Below the pieces are notes generated by a model. The model ran no database searches. It saw nothing but the letters and a program-made list of their open reading frames with translations, and was not told the origin of the DNA. A stretch of 64,000 nucleotides of DNA from an uncultured Aquimarina sp. GTDB taxonomy: Bacteria > Bacteroidota > Bacteroidia > Flavobacteriales > Flavobacteriaceae. The stretch is taken from the NCBI RefSeq assembly GCF_947495315.1, contig NZ_CANLYD010000005.1, forward strand, positions 62,001 to 126,000, read 5' to 3'. Position 1 is the first letter of the stretch, and each line of letters starts with the position of its first letter. The position numbers and the translations under genes are program-made. Shown here piece by piece: positions 1 through 8,190 of this stretch.

Positions 1-76
1 CCCTGATTTCGGGGCTCTGAGGCTTCATTTTAGACCTTGGAACCCTTACGGAAACCCTTATAGCTATTAAATCAAT

Positions 77-99
77 CCCTCGAACTACCTTTTCGAGGG
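77..99. other. Hairpin in leader of first gene unit
   Basis: Eight-base arms CCCTCGAA and TTCGAGGG around a seven-base loop, 117 bases before the first start codon at 216. There is no T-run after it, so it is not an obvious terminator; it may be a leader structure or a remnant of upstream sequence. The remaining 1-215 bases hold G-rich and C-rich short runs but no gene I can support. Confidence 0.4.
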
Positions 100-215
100 C
101 TAAAGGGTATGTAGATAAGGGGGTAATTCCTTAAAATACCGGGTAATGGGTATTGAGTTGAGGTGATTTCGAAAGTAGTTTTACCGTATTATAATAATTC
201 AAAATATATAGAATA

Positions 216-596
216 ATGGAAAAAGTATTAAAAAAAGAGGTTCATAAAGGTTTTGAAGCTATTGGCGAAGATGCACAAGGTAAAGGATTTGATGAATTAA
301 ATATCGATATAGCTGATGATGTGACAAAAGCGCTTAGTGCATATACTAATAGGGATTGCACCATCTTACGCGCAAACGGTGAATATGAAAAACCAAACGT
401 ATTGATAACAGGAGGAAGAGTAAGTGTTAGCCTAGGAAGAAATGTCAACAAAATCCAATTAAGGAGTGTTCCGGGAAATGGAATACGATTTTTCCAAAAT
501 GGGACTCATTCTATTCCTAATGGTGAATATGTTTTGTCTCTATGGGGAGGTACCTATCCATACCCATATATAAGAGCTTGTATTTCTTACGATTAA
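216..596 (+). CDS. Hypothetical protein, 126 aa
   Basis: No family recognised. The protein is soluble, with no signal peptide or membrane segment. The first third is charged and probably helical; the second half alternates glycine with beta-branched residues and ends in an aromatic YPYPYI stretch, suggesting a small beta-sandwich. The ATG follows an AT-rich leader without a Shine-Dalgarno sequence, normal for Bacteroidota. It is the first of four same-strand genes (to 3216) with gaps of 45, 128 and 62 bases and one strong terminator at the end, so it is probably cotranscribed with the TPR-like membrane protein, matrixin-like protease and repeat protein that follow. Its function is unknown; the gene call rests on length, codon pattern and context. 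Confidence 0.6.
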   Translation: MEKVLKKEVHKGFEAIGEDAQGKGFDELNIDIADDVTKALSAYTNRDCTILRANGEYEKPNVLITGGRVSVSLGRNVNKIQLRSVPGNGIRFFQNGTHSIPNGEYVLSLWGGTYPYPYIRACISYD

Positions 597-641
597 AAAA
601 TAAAATTAAAAGTTTTTTAAAGAACCGCTAAACAAAAAATC

Positions 642-1445
642 ATGTCAAAAGATGATGAAATTATCAAAATAGAAGACCCTGATATTGCAAAAATCAAGTT
701 TGATTTTGAAAAATATAAGTACAGAATAGAATTGTATAAATGGTTTATCGGTTCTGTGTTTTTAGTGCTGATTACAATTATTATCAATTATGGTTTTAAG
801 GATCGGGCTGCCGGATTACAAGAAATCAAGCAATATGATAAGTATGTAACAGAGCTTATCATTCTTAACAAAGATCCAGGACAGAAAAGGATGTTAGCCC
901 AGTTTTTTGCTTTGGTTACTCCATCAGAGAAATTAAAGGCCGGTTGGAAAGCATATTACACAGAAGTTAATGAAGAGTACAAAAAGGTAATTGCGCCGGT
1001 TTTAGTTAGTGATTCGATACTTAAAAAGAAGTATTACAGCTTAAAGACTAAAGGAGATAATTTAACGACCACTGAGAAAAGTAAGTTATCAGAATTGAAA
1101 CAGCAAATAGAAGAAAATGATAAGATTATTAATCCAGAAATAGTGGTTCCGTCAAAAGAAAATAAAAAGGATTATAAAGCAGCTTTGAACTGGGAATCAA
1201 AAGGTTTTTCTTTTCTCTTAAACAAGGATATCGATAAAGCCATTCTTGCTTTTCGGGCAAGTGAAGATGCTTATAACCAGTTTCATCAGGTATATGAAAT
1301 CGCAAAATACCTTACCGATAATAGAAAAAAATTGGAGCATACCGAATCTGAAGATTGGGACGAGGTCCATAATATAATAGCCACCAAATACGACTGGAAA
1401 ATGCCACTGGCAGTAAAAAATGATTTATTAAAGAAGTCCAATTAA
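642..1445 (+). CDS. Single-pass membrane protein with TPR-like C-terminus
   Basis: 267 residues. An acidic N-terminal stretch (1-33) precedes one hydrophobic helix at about 34-52, followed by a Lys/Glu-rich, probably coiled-coil segment (about 100-165). The C-terminal part around 185-225 (GFSFLLNKDIDKAILAFRAS) has the spacing of small and aromatic residues seen in tetratricopeptide repeats. This would be an anchored protein with a soluble helical domain for protein contacts. No enzyme motif is visible. It sits 45 bases after the 126-aa gene and 128 bases before the matrixin-like protease, on the same strand. The TPR assignment is by eye and could be a general helical repeat. Confidence 0.6.
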   Translation: MSKDDEIIKIEDPDIAKIKFDFEKYKYRIELYKWFIGSVFLVLITIIINYGFKDRAAGLQEIKQYDKYVTELIILNKDPGQKRMLAQFFALVTPSEKLKAGWKAYYTEVNEEYKKVIAPVLVSDSILKKKYYSLKTKGDNLTTTEKSKLSELKQQIEENDKIINPEIVVPSKENKKDYKAALNWESKGFSFLLNKDIDKAILAFRASEDAYNQFHQVYEIAKYLTDNRKKLEHTESEDWDEVHNIIATKYDWKMPLAVKNDLLKKSN

Positions 1446-1573
1446 AAAGATGAGAGATATGATTAGACGATCAGATATGTGAAGAAAAACAGCAGTATTA
1501 ACTAATGAATATAAGAAGCTCAGAACCTCGTGTTTATACATTAAAAAATAATTATTAATCTAAACCTGATAAA

Positions 1574-2350
1574 ATGGGAACAAATAAAAAAAATAAGGTA
1601 TCGAAAAATATTTTTTCAGAAAGAAAAGACAACAATCCATTTGCACCTGCAGAGTCAAATATCCACCTTTATGGTAAGAGTTCTATAAAATGTGAAACGG
1701 ATTCCAGAGGATATGCAACACCAAAAGATAGAGATCCCGCAGAAATTGTTGTTGATGCATCCGAAGGGTTTATTCCTCTTTGGAAAAAAGATGTAAATCT
1801 TAGATGGCGTTTTAACCCAAGTCTTTATAATTTTTTTCAGTATCCAGATCAAGCGATGGATGGGATAAGGACTTTATTATCCAAAGGAATAAGAGAATGG
1901 GGAGATGCAGCTCCTATTAGGTTTAGTGAACGAAATGATGCTTGGGATTTTGAAATTATAGTAAAGAAAGATAATTGTGATCATAGAGGCTGCACTTTGG
2001 CAAGTGCTTTTTTTCCGGATGGAGGAAGACATCAATTAGTGATTTATCCACAAATGTTTTTGCAAAGTGAACAAGAACAGATAGAGACCATGGCTCATGA
2101 GTTGGGACATATTTTTGGATTGAGACATTTCTTCGCAGAAATTAGCGAAGCTGCTTACCCTTCGATTAAGTTTGGAGCACACAAACCTTTTACCATAATG
2201 AATTATGGGCCAGAGTCCAAAATGACGGCAAATGACAGAAAAGATTTAAAAGCTTTATATGAAAAAGTTTGGAGTGGTGAACTAACAGAAATCAACAGAA
2301 CAAGAATTGTAACTTTTTGGCCTTATCATTATTTGGGAGGATTTAGATAG
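1574..2350 (+). CDS. Matrixin-like zinc metalloprotease without signal peptide
   Basis: 258 residues. The metzincin zinc site HELGHIFGLRH lies at about residues 175-185 (HExxHxxGxxH), followed by a Met-turn TIMNYGP near 206-212. The preceding segment (HRGCTLASAFFPDGGRHQ) fits the calcium/structural-zinc loop region of matrixins (peptidase M10). The unusual part is the N-terminus, which is Lys/Asn-rich and polar with no signal peptide or lipobox, although matrixins are normally exported; no cysteine-switch prodomain is obvious either. The first 70 residues may direct export another way, or the enzyme acts in the cytoplasm. The neighbours suggest a small gene unit with 642-1445 and 2413-3216. 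The family call is firm; location and substrate are unknown. Confidence 0.85.
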   Translation: MGTNKKNKVSKNIFSERKDNNPFAPAESNIHLYGKSSIKCETDSRGYATPKDRDPAEIVVDASEGFIPLWKKDVNLRWRFNPSLYNFFQYPDQAMDGIRTLLSKGIREWGDAAPIRFSERNDAWDFEIIVKKDNCDHRGCTLASAFFPDGGRHQLVIYPQMFLQSEQEQIETMAHELGHIFGLRHFFAEISEAAYPSIKFGAHKPFTIMNYGPESKMTANDRKDLKALYEKVWSGELTEINRTRIVTFWPYHYLGGFR

Positions 2351-2412
2351 AGCAGCTTTGTACTCGTATTTTCTCCTTAGCGTAGTACTTCACGATTAAT
2401 AATATCTTACTA

Positions 2413-3216
2413 ATGAAATATAATTATCTTTTTATAGTGTTGATCGGTTTTATGTATAATGTCTGTTATACACAGCAAAGTCATTATATAATTTTACAAC
2501 AATCTCAAAAAAACCAATCTTATACTATTCGCAGTAGTTTTCCTAAAGATTGGATAAAGACCCAATGGGATTTAGGGTATAGAATAACTCATGTTGGTTT
2601 TAAGAAAGGTGAATGGTTTGTTGTCTCAGAAAAGAAACCAACCAACCAAGGACAGTATTATATGCTTAATCCTAATAATCAGCAAATTAAAGATAAGTTG
2701 AATGATGGATATACGATAGAAAGTATATGTCCATATGTTCATAATAATAGAATTAAATCCTTTTATTTATTTAACAAGATTTCCGTAAATCCCGTAAGCA
2801 ACAGTTATTTTTCCGGAACTCCTGGTTACAATAAAAACATTCTAAAAAGAGTCAAAAAAGGATGGGATCGAGGATGGTTATGTAAAAGCGCTAGAAGTCT
2901 AACGTATAATTATAAAACGATATTTTCGGTTTTAATGCCAAAAGAAAGAGGAAACCATAAACAAATTGCAGAGTATAGAGTAGATTTTCCGAGAGATTTG
3001 ATAAACAATAAAAGATCACAAGGATATATTTTATCCAGCATAACATATGATCATTATAAGAAAGCATGGTTCGTGGTTATGACTAAAAAAGCACATAATG
3101 GAACTTCTTGGGGTAATATTACCACACATTGGACTTGGGTCAATTATAAATCTCAAAAGGATAAATTCAAAGATTATTTTGAAAATAAAGGGTATAGAAT
3201 TATAGGAGTATTTTAA
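2413..3216 (+). CDS. Secreted five-repeat protein (DUF7477-like)
   Basis: 267 residues with a signal peptide (MKYNYLFIVLIGFMYNVCYT, cleavage near residue 20). The mature part consists of about five units of 40-50 residues with the pattern W..GY.I followed by a WFVV-type strand: DLGYRITHVGFKKGEWFVV, LNDGYTIESI, GWDRGWLCKSAR, SQGYILSSITYDHYKKAWFVV and ENKGYRIIGVF. This resembles the DUF7477 repeat of eukaryotic and bacterial proteins (from memory; moderate confidence). It is probably an exported binding or structural protein. It lies 62 bases after the matrixin-like protease and ends shortly before a strong terminator, so it closes the 216-3216 unit and may be a partner or substrate of the protease. 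Confidence 0.65.
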   Translation: MKYNYLFIVLIGFMYNVCYTQQSHYIILQQSQKNQSYTIRSSFPKDWIKTQWDLGYRITHVGFKKGEWFVVSEKKPTNQGQYYMLNPNNQQIKDKLNDGYTIESICPYVHNNRIKSFYLFNKISVNPVSNSYFSGTPGYNKNILKRVKKGWDRGWLCKSARSLTYNYKTIFSVLMPKERGNHKQIAEYRVDFPRDLINNKRSQGYILSSITYDHYKKAWFVVMTKKAHNGTSWGNITTHWTWVNYKSQKDKFKDYFENKGYRIIGVF

Positions 3217-3307
3217 TAAGAAATGAGTAAGGTATATTCTATCATGTTTTAAATTTTTATTATCAGTTTCTATTAAATGTAAATTCAATTTATCTATCAT
3301 CATAACC

Positions 3308-3337
3308 AAAAAAACAGGTGATATCACCTGTTTTTTT
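3308..3337. terminator. Bidirectional intrinsic terminator
   Basis: The perfect 18-base palindrome ACAGGTGATATCACCTGT (3314-3331) is preceded by seven A and followed by seven T. It ends the 216-3216 unit and would also stop transcription coming from the other strand. Genes downstream need their own promoter. Confidence 0.9.
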
Positions 3338-3353
3338 CGTGTGGAGGAAGCAG

Positions 3354-3379
3354 TACTTTGCAAAAATAAAATACATTTG
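3354..3379 (+). promoter_or_regulatory. Possible promoter of the 133-aa gene
   Basis: Two -7-like boxes lie between the terminator and the ATG at 3402: TACTTTG (3354-3360) and TACATTTG (3372-3379). The latter matches the Bacteroidota consensus TAnnTTTG exactly. No convincing -33 TTG is seen at the right distance, so which box is used is open. Confidence 0.4.
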
Positions 3380-3401
3380 TAATAAGAGAATTTTCCCCGA
3401 T

Positions 3402-3803
3402 ATGTCGACTACATTTTCTGCGATGATACAACAAATTGTAAGTGAGAGCAGTACGGATGCGATTCCTAATCCTGCTCGATCTGGATATTTATGTAAGCCT
3501 ACTGATTTTTTATCGGGATTGATCCGGTTTGTGTCTATGATGCAAGTAATAAAGATCGGTGTTGGTAGTGAAATCGCAACTATAAAAAATGATTTAGAAA
3601 TAGCCAATCAATCACCATTTATCACACGATCTGATGACCGATTGTATAAACTAATGGTAGGTGCTATAGATCATATAGTGATTATCTGTACGGCAGAAGG
3701 AGAACACGCAGCAACAGCAGGAGAGCAGAAGTTAGCAGAAACCTATGCCTGGTGCATCGCAGGATGCCGATTATTTTTAGAATATTCTGAGTCAATAGAG
3801 TAA
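3402..3803 (+). CDS. Hypothetical protein, 133 aa
   Basis: No family recognised. I chose the ATG at 3402 (MSTTFSAMIQQ) because the open frame back to 3318 runs through two promoter-like boxes and lies just after the terminator; a longer 161-aa form is therefore unlikely. The protein is mostly helical, with alternating hydrophobic helices (FLSGLIRFVSMMQVIKIGVG, LMVGAIDHIVIICTAEG) and a Cys-containing C-terminus (ETYAWCIAGCRLFLEY). It could be a small helical-bundle protein at or near the membrane, but no strict transmembrane segment or catalytic motif is seen. It stands alone between the terminator at 3308 and the repeat-rich gap from 3804. Confidence 0.55.
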   Translation: MSTTFSAMIQQIVSESSTDAIPNPARSGYLCKPTDFLSGLIRFVSMMQVIKIGVGSEIATIKNDLEIANQSPFITRSDDRLYKLMVGAIDHIVIICTAEGEHAATAGEQKLAETYAWCIAGCRLFLEYSESIE

Positions 3804-4100
3804 CCGCTACACTTCGACTCCGCTCAGTGTACGCTCAGGGGGCAACTCAAAAAAATCTGGTACGCAGGCCTGTCGAAGCGTAAAGCAGAATCCAGAGCCT
3901 CTAAAAAAAAACAAGGAACCTGTCATTCCAGCGTAGGCTGGAATCCAGAATAAAGACGAGAACTATAAATAAACAAAACAATGACCTGTCATTCTGCTGT
4001 ATAGCGGAAGCCAGAGTCTCTAAAAAAAAAACAAGGAACCTGTCATTCCAGCGTAGGCTGGAATCCAGAATAAAAACGATAACTATAAATAATCAAAACA
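3804..4100. repeat. REP-like hairpins and a 121-bp tandem repeat
   Basis: Non-coding. Inverted arms CTTCGAC (3812-3818) and GTCGAAG (3872-3878) enclose a REP-like hairpin. From about 3900 a unit of about 121 bases occurs twice (3900-4019 and 4020-4100): each starts with a run of A, then ACAAGGAACC, then the hairpin ATTCCAGC-GTAG-GCTGGAAT, then CAGAATAAA and ACTATAAATAA. A third related hairpin (GTCATTCTGCTGTATAGCGG) lies between them. This is typical intergenic palindromic repeat material of flavobacteria. Confidence 0.8.
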
Positions 4101-4223
4101 ACAACAGTTAATTTATTTTTATATATTTAAAAACCCAAATGTGTTATTATTTCCCCAAGAATTGAATAGCGCATTCATACCAGAAAGCCGTAAACTTTCT
4201 ATTAACGTAAATACCCAATCGCC
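4101..4223. repeat. 123-bp direct repeat, left copy
   Basis: Starts ACAACAGTTAATTTATTTTT and ends AAATACCCAATCGCC. The same 123 bases recur at 8191-8313 with 11 mismatches by my count and no length change. The two copies bracket the AAA ATPase and OLD nuclease genes in direct orientation. Confidence 0.9.
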
Positions 4224-4286
4224 TAAGCGTACAGATTCCTGTAGTCCTATTTCATCATTGTATGTACTAAAGTATCACCATTGTGG

Positions 4287-4412
4287 ATTCCCGTAAGGGA
4301 TTGGTTGGTGATTATGGTAGTTTGGTAGGGAGAATTTAATAAATAGGTGACTATATATCTCTCAAATGCGGGGATATGATTACCAGAGTAACTATATACA
4401 ACCGTTGTGCTT
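4287..4412. repeat. Leader repeat shared with 21856-21983
   Basis: From ATTCCCGTAAGGGATTGG to ACTATATACAACCGTTGTGC, this stretch resembles 21856-21983 (ATTTCCGTAAAGGATTGG to ACTATACATAATTGTTAGC), including the shared pieces GGTAGTTTGGTAG, CTATATAT and GATTACC..GTAACTATA. Each copy stands just before an accessory gene (AAA ATPase at 4427; CPBP protease at 22048). It may be a mobile cassette end or a shared leader. Confidence 0.65.
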
Positions 4413-4426
4413 AACTAACAGAAACT

Positions 4427-5707
4427 ATGAAATTAGACATTACAGATATAAATGACGCATTTTCACCAACACACGAAATAAACGACCCTAATAAATTTAT
4501 TGGTCGTTATGAAGAGATAGAATCACTAATTTTGGGTTTATCGACGGAGAGCTCATTTTTATCCATCTTTGGAATTAGAGGAATTGGAAAGTCTTCAATC
4601 GCTCGACAAATTAAACTAATTGCTGAAGGAAATAAGACTTTACCAAAAGAAATAGGTTTAGACTACTTATTACCTAAAAAAGGTTTTGATTTTATGGTTC
4701 ATTTGGTTTCTTGCGATGACTTCATAGTTGATATTAAGTCATTAATTACAAGAATCTTATTAGGAGATGACCAAAATGATTCTATTTTTTCTCGAAATAA
4801 AAATGGAAATAAACGGGCTATTTCGTATAAAGAGAGAGAAAAAGCTTCTCTTGGAGGTAGTGCTTATGTTTTCAAAGCTGGAGTTGAAGGTGAAGATGAA
4901 ACAACTTATGAGAAAAGAGTTACAGATGATTTGATACAAGAGTTTAGACAAGCATTAGCGACTACTCAAAAAGATAATCAAAAAAAATCGGGGCTTCTTA
5001 TATTGATTGACGAATTTGATATTCTAAAAGATAAAAAAGGGTTTGCTTCGTTAGTAAAAACTTGCTCTTCTAAATTTGTGAAATTTGGTGTTATTGGAAT
5101 TGGAGAAAGTGTAGAAGATTTGGTTGAAGACCATGCATCAGTAGGAAGACAAATTAGCAGTGTGCTAGTTAAACCTATGGGCGAAAAGGAGTTAAGATTA
5201 ATAATCAACAATGCTGTCAATTCTTTAAAAAAAGAAATAACTTTCGATGATTCTGTTATAGAAGATATAGTAAAGGAAGCAGAAGGTTTTCCTTATTTTG
5301 TTCACCTTTTAGGAAAAGAATCATTGTTACTTGCATTTAAAAGAAAGCTGAAAAGAATTGATGATGGTTTATACCTTGAAGTTAAAACCAATTTAATAAA
5401 GGGTAAATTCCAATTAACTCAAGAATTTAGATATATTGATACTTGCAGAACATCTGCGGAAAGAGAATTAATACTAAAACTATTTGCTTCATCTGACGAA
5501 AATAATGTTCTTATTGAAGAAGTATATGAAATGGCAAGAGAATATGGAGTAGAAACACCTTCGAAATATTTAGATAAATTAACTGAAAAAGGGAAAATAG
5601 AACCAATATTAGTCATTTCACGAGATAAAAGACATGTAAGATTTTCTGACCCTAATTTAAAAGTATATGCTAAAAAAAGAGAATACATCCATAATAAATA
5701 TAATTAA
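4427..5707 (+). CDS. AAA/STAND-like ATPase, probable partner of OLD nuclease
   Basis: 426 residues. Walker A GIRGIGKS is at 49-56 and Walker B LLILIDEFD at 190-198, separated by a long insert with a charged loop (about 115-165). A region GFPYFVHLLGKES (about 287-299) follows where sensor-2 lies in ORC/Cdc6-like and AAA_16 ATPases. Residues about 330-426 look like a winged-helix domain. This fits an ATP-driven switch or loader that binds DNA or senses a partner. The DNA is visibly more A+T-rich than the neighbours. The OLD-type nuclease starts 141 bases downstream on the same strand, and both lie between 123-bp direct repeats, which suggests a two-gene defence or mobile module. I do not recognise the pair as a named system. 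Confidence 0.8.
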   Translation: MKLDITDINDAFSPTHEINDPNKFIGRYEEIESLILGLSTESSFLSIFGIRGIGKSSIARQIKLIAEGNKTLPKEIGLDYLLPKKGFDFMVHLVSCDDFIVDIKSLITRILLGDDQNDSIFSRNKNGNKRAISYKEREKASLGGSAYVFKAGVEGEDETTYEKRVTDDLIQEFRQALATTQKDNQKKSGLLILIDEFDILKDKKGFASLVKTCSSKFVKFGVIGIGESVEDLVEDHASVGRQISSVLVKPMGEKELRLIINNAVNSLKKEITFDDSVIEDIVKEAEGFPYFVHLLGKESLLLAFKRKLKRIDDGLYLEVKTNLIKGKFQLTQEFRYIDTCRTSAERELILKLFASSDENNVLIEEVYEMAREYGVETPSKYLDKLTEKGKIEPILVISRDKRHVRFSDPNLKVYAKKREYIHNKYN

Positions 5708-5828
5708 GTCTAACAACGTAAAATTAATTGCTAGTTTTAGCTTATTTACGAAAATCTTCGTAGATTTTATCTTCAGTTTTTATTTACTAGATTAATTGCT
5801 TAACTGCTCAACAAACTATATACAACAA

Positions 5829-5841
5829 TATTATCTCTAAC
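5829..5841. repeat. 13-bp inverted repeat, left arm (OLD gene)
   Basis: TATTATCTCTAAC lies seven bases before the ATG of the OLD-type gene. Its exact reverse complement GTTAGAGATAATA lies at 7726-7738, two bases after the stop codon. The pair brackets precisely one reading frame. Confidence 0.75.
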
Positions 5842-5848
5842 CTAGAAA

Positions 5849-7723
5849 ATGACAGAACTAAAAGGTATAAAATTAGATAAATCCGTAGAAGAATCATTTG
5901 AAGGGACTAGATACTTTGGAATAATTTCAAACTTCAGTCATTTGAATACGTTTGTGGGAGCAAATAATTCTGGAAAAAGTAGATTCTTAAGAACTCTTTT
6001 CTCTAGTTCTAATAATGTGAAATTTATTTTTGATATAGATGATCAATCCATTAATAAAATTGAATCTGTAGGAAGACAGTTATTAAATTCAATAAAAAGT
6101 ATAACAAGATACGGAATAACATATCGATATAGATCTTCACTTGAATCAATAATTGATAGAGTTAAAAATAATGAAAAAAATGTATTAAATGATATTCTAG
6201 ACCTGTATTGGTACTGTAGCACTTTAAATAAAGAAGAATTTGAATTATCCAATCATTCTGGTACTCATCATTTTTTAATTAATGTGATATCTAATTCTAA
6301 GTCATTTACTCATGCAATTGGTACAATTATCGATAAGTTTGGGATTGGGAATAGTAAAATACCCAAAATATATATACCAATATTAAGAGGATTAAGACCT
6401 ATAGCTCAGAATGAAAGCTCTTTTTCCAACAATGATATTTATTTGAACAGAACTAAACATGATTATTTTAAACAGAACATTACAAATGGGGAAATATTTA
6501 CAGGTCTATCAATTTATGAACAGGTAAAAAAACTTCTGTTAGGAGACGAAAGTGAAAGAAATGAGATAAAAGAATTTGAAAAGTTCCTTGAAGACAATGT
6601 ATTTAAGAAAAAAATAAACTTAATTCCTAAATACGATGATGACGTCTTGCATATCAAAATAGGAAATGAAAAACAATTTCCAGTTTACAAATTGGGAGAT
6701 GGTTTACAGACTTTGATTATAATTTTATTCCCAATATTTATAAATAGATTAAAAAGAAATATAATATTCATTGAAGAACCTGAAACGCATTTGCATCCTA
6801 AATGGCAAAGACTTCTGTATAGAGCAATGTGTTCTTTTGAAAACCATACTTATTTTATTTCTACTCATTCTTCAATTTTTATCAATTCATTGAATAATTC
6901 AATTTTTATTGTGTCCAAACGAGGGGTGAAAACTAATTTACATTACTCAGATGTTAAAACTGAAAAAATTGCTATTTTAAAAGACCTTGGTTACAGACCT
7001 AATGATTTATATCAAACAAACTATCTTTTGTGGGTTGAAGGACAAAGTGATAAGATATATTTAAATTATTTTATTCAATCAATTGACGACTCATTAATAG
7101 AAGGAGAAGACTACAGTATTATGTTTTATGGAGGAAGTTCATATAAGCATTTTCTAATGAATAAAGGAGATTTGAATTTAGAATTTATTGAATCGCTAAA
7201 CCAAAATTATGCTCTAATAATGGATAGTGATAGAACTAAATCAAGAGAAAGATATAATCCTAAGAAAAAAAAGATTGTAGAATTATTCAAGAAAAATAAA
7301 GCTTTTTGCTGGTTGACAAAATTAAGGGAAATAGAAAACTATATTCCCTTTGATGAGTTCAAAAATGCTGTAAAAATTGTCCATAAGGTAAAAAACATTC
7401 AAATTGACAACTCCGTTTTTGGAGACAGGTGTAAGTATATAGATTTAGATGCAAAACCTAAATTCAAGCCATCAATAAAATTAAGCAATGAAATATTCAG
7501 TAAAATTCAAAAAAATAAAAATGGCAGTTTGAACGGGATATCTGCAAAAGAAATTAGAAGAGAAGTTGAAAAATCAATCAATTCCACGAAAAAATCAGTT
7601 AATAATATCGATAAAATTAAAGTTGCAGAGAAACTTATAAATTCAGGATTTATAATGAAAAATGAAGAACTTATAAAGAAGGTAACCGAAATTGTAAAGG
7701 ATATAAAAAAGGCTAATGAATAA
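5849..7723 (+). CDS. OLD-family ATPase/TOPRIM nuclease
   Basis: 624 residues. The N-terminal ABC-type ATPase has Walker A GANNSGKS (37-44), Walker B FIEEPETHLHP (about 307-317, preceded by the usual hydrophobic strand) and the switch STHS (338-341). The C-terminal TOPRIM-type nuclease domain begins near residue 390 with WVEGQSD (E397) and has the metal-binding DSD at 459-461. This is the order in OLD (overcoming lysogenization defect) nucleases, which act in phage defence in several systems. Here there is no UvrD-like helicase next door as in Gabija and no reverse transcriptase; the only partner is the AAA ATPase 141 bases upstream. The gene is very A+T-rich and bracketed by a 13-bp inverted repeat, suggesting transfer. 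The family is sure; a defence role is inference. Confidence 0.88.
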   Translation: MTELKGIKLDKSVEESFEGTRYFGIISNFSHLNTFVGANNSGKSRFLRTLFSSSNNVKFIFDIDDQSINKIESVGRQLLNSIKSITRYGITYRYRSSLESIIDRVKNNEKNVLNDILDLYWYCSTLNKEEFELSNHSGTHHFLINVISNSKSFTHAIGTIIDKFGIGNSKIPKIYIPILRGLRPIAQNESSFSNNDIYLNRTKHDYFKQNITNGEIFTGLSIYEQVKKLLLGDESERNEIKEFEKFLEDNVFKKKINLIPKYDDDVLHIKIGNEKQFPVYKLGDGLQTLIIILFPIFINRLKRNIIFIEEPETHLHPKWQRLLYRAMCSFENHTYFISTHSSIFINSLNNSIFIVSKRGVKTNLHYSDVKTEKIAILKDLGYRPNDLYQTNYLLWVEGQSDKIYLNYFIQSIDDSLIEGEDYSIMFYGGSSYKHFLMNKGDLNLEFIESLNQNYALIMDSDRTKSRERYNPKKKKIVELFKKNKAFCWLTKLREIENYIPFDEFKNAVKIVHKVKNIQIDNSVFGDRCKYIDLDAKPKFKPSIKLSNEIFSKIQKNKNGSLNGISAKEIRREVEKSINSTKKSVNNIDKIKVAEKLINSGFIMKNEELIKKVTEIVKDIKKANE

Positions 7724-7725
7724 AA

Positions 7726-7738
7726 GTTAGAGATAATA
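7726..7738. repeat. 13-bp inverted repeat, right arm (OLD gene)
   Basis: GTTAGAGATAATA is the exact reverse complement of 5829-5841. Shorter relatives occur nearby: GTTAGAGAT at 8401-8409 and CTATCTCTAAC at 9111-9121, the latter just after the AhpD-like gene. Confidence 0.75.
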
Positions 7739-7740
7739 AT

Positions 7741-8045
7741 CCCGATCGCTCGGATATGATAGCGCGGAAATGCTTTCCGTGCCGAGTATGAGTAAGATTT
7801 CAGAATGATGTTATCAAATAATTAATAAAACCGCACAGATTGCAAATCTGCGCTATCGGATTGCCTTGCCCTAAATAACGATTACAAAAAAACCCGATCG
7901 CTCGGATATGATAGCGCGGAAATGCTTTCCGTGCAGAGTATGAGTAAGATTTCAGAATGATGTCATCAAATAATTAGTAAAACCACGCAGATTGCAAATC
8001 TACGCTATCGGATTGCCTTCGTTTTAAATAACGGTTACAAAAAAA
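7741..8045. repeat. Two tandem 152-bp REP units
   Basis: Units 7741-7892 and 7893-8045 are nearly identical. Each holds two hairpins with a TGC or GCA loop: GGAAA-TGC-TTTCC and CAGATT-GCA-AATCTG (the second unit has a small arm change), with CGCTATCGGATTGCC and TAAATAACG.TTACAAAAAA at the end. Paired hairpins of this kind are the plan of bacterial REP/BIME elements. Degenerate copies recur at 10907-10970, 14612-14737 and 16690-16745. Confidence 0.85.
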
Positions 8046-8099
8046 AACAATCATCAAATACGATAACACAAAAATATTCTCCCTAGCCATCAGTATACA

Positions 8100-8160
8100 A
8101 AGCCTGCTCTAAGAAGTTTGCAACTTCGTAGTACTTATCGAGATAGATTTTTAAACCATA
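8100..8160. repeat. REP-like hairpin, GAAGTT-TGC-AACTTC type
   Basis: CTGCTCTAAGAAGTTTGCAA contains the start of the hairpin GAAGTT-TGC-AACTTC, followed by GTAGTACTTATCGAGATAG. Close copies are at 12296-12350 and 14079-14135. The rest of 8046-8190 shows no gene. Confidence 0.7.
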
Positions 8161-8190
8161 GGAGTAACAATACCATTATAAAAGAAAATA

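Noticed and set aside
3031..3607. Minus-strand frames around the 3308 terminator
   Set aside because: They run through a perfect terminator and oppose well-supported plus-strand genes.
4427..7723. Gabija, PARIS or retron system
   Set aside because: Gabija needs a UvrD-like helicase beside the OLD protein, PARIS a separate small TOPRIM/DUF4435-type effector, and a retron a reverse transcriptase; none is present.
7741..8045. CRISPR-like tandem repeat
   Set aside because: Only two units of 152 bases, nearly identical over their full length, with internal hairpins; there are no unique spacers and no cas genes.
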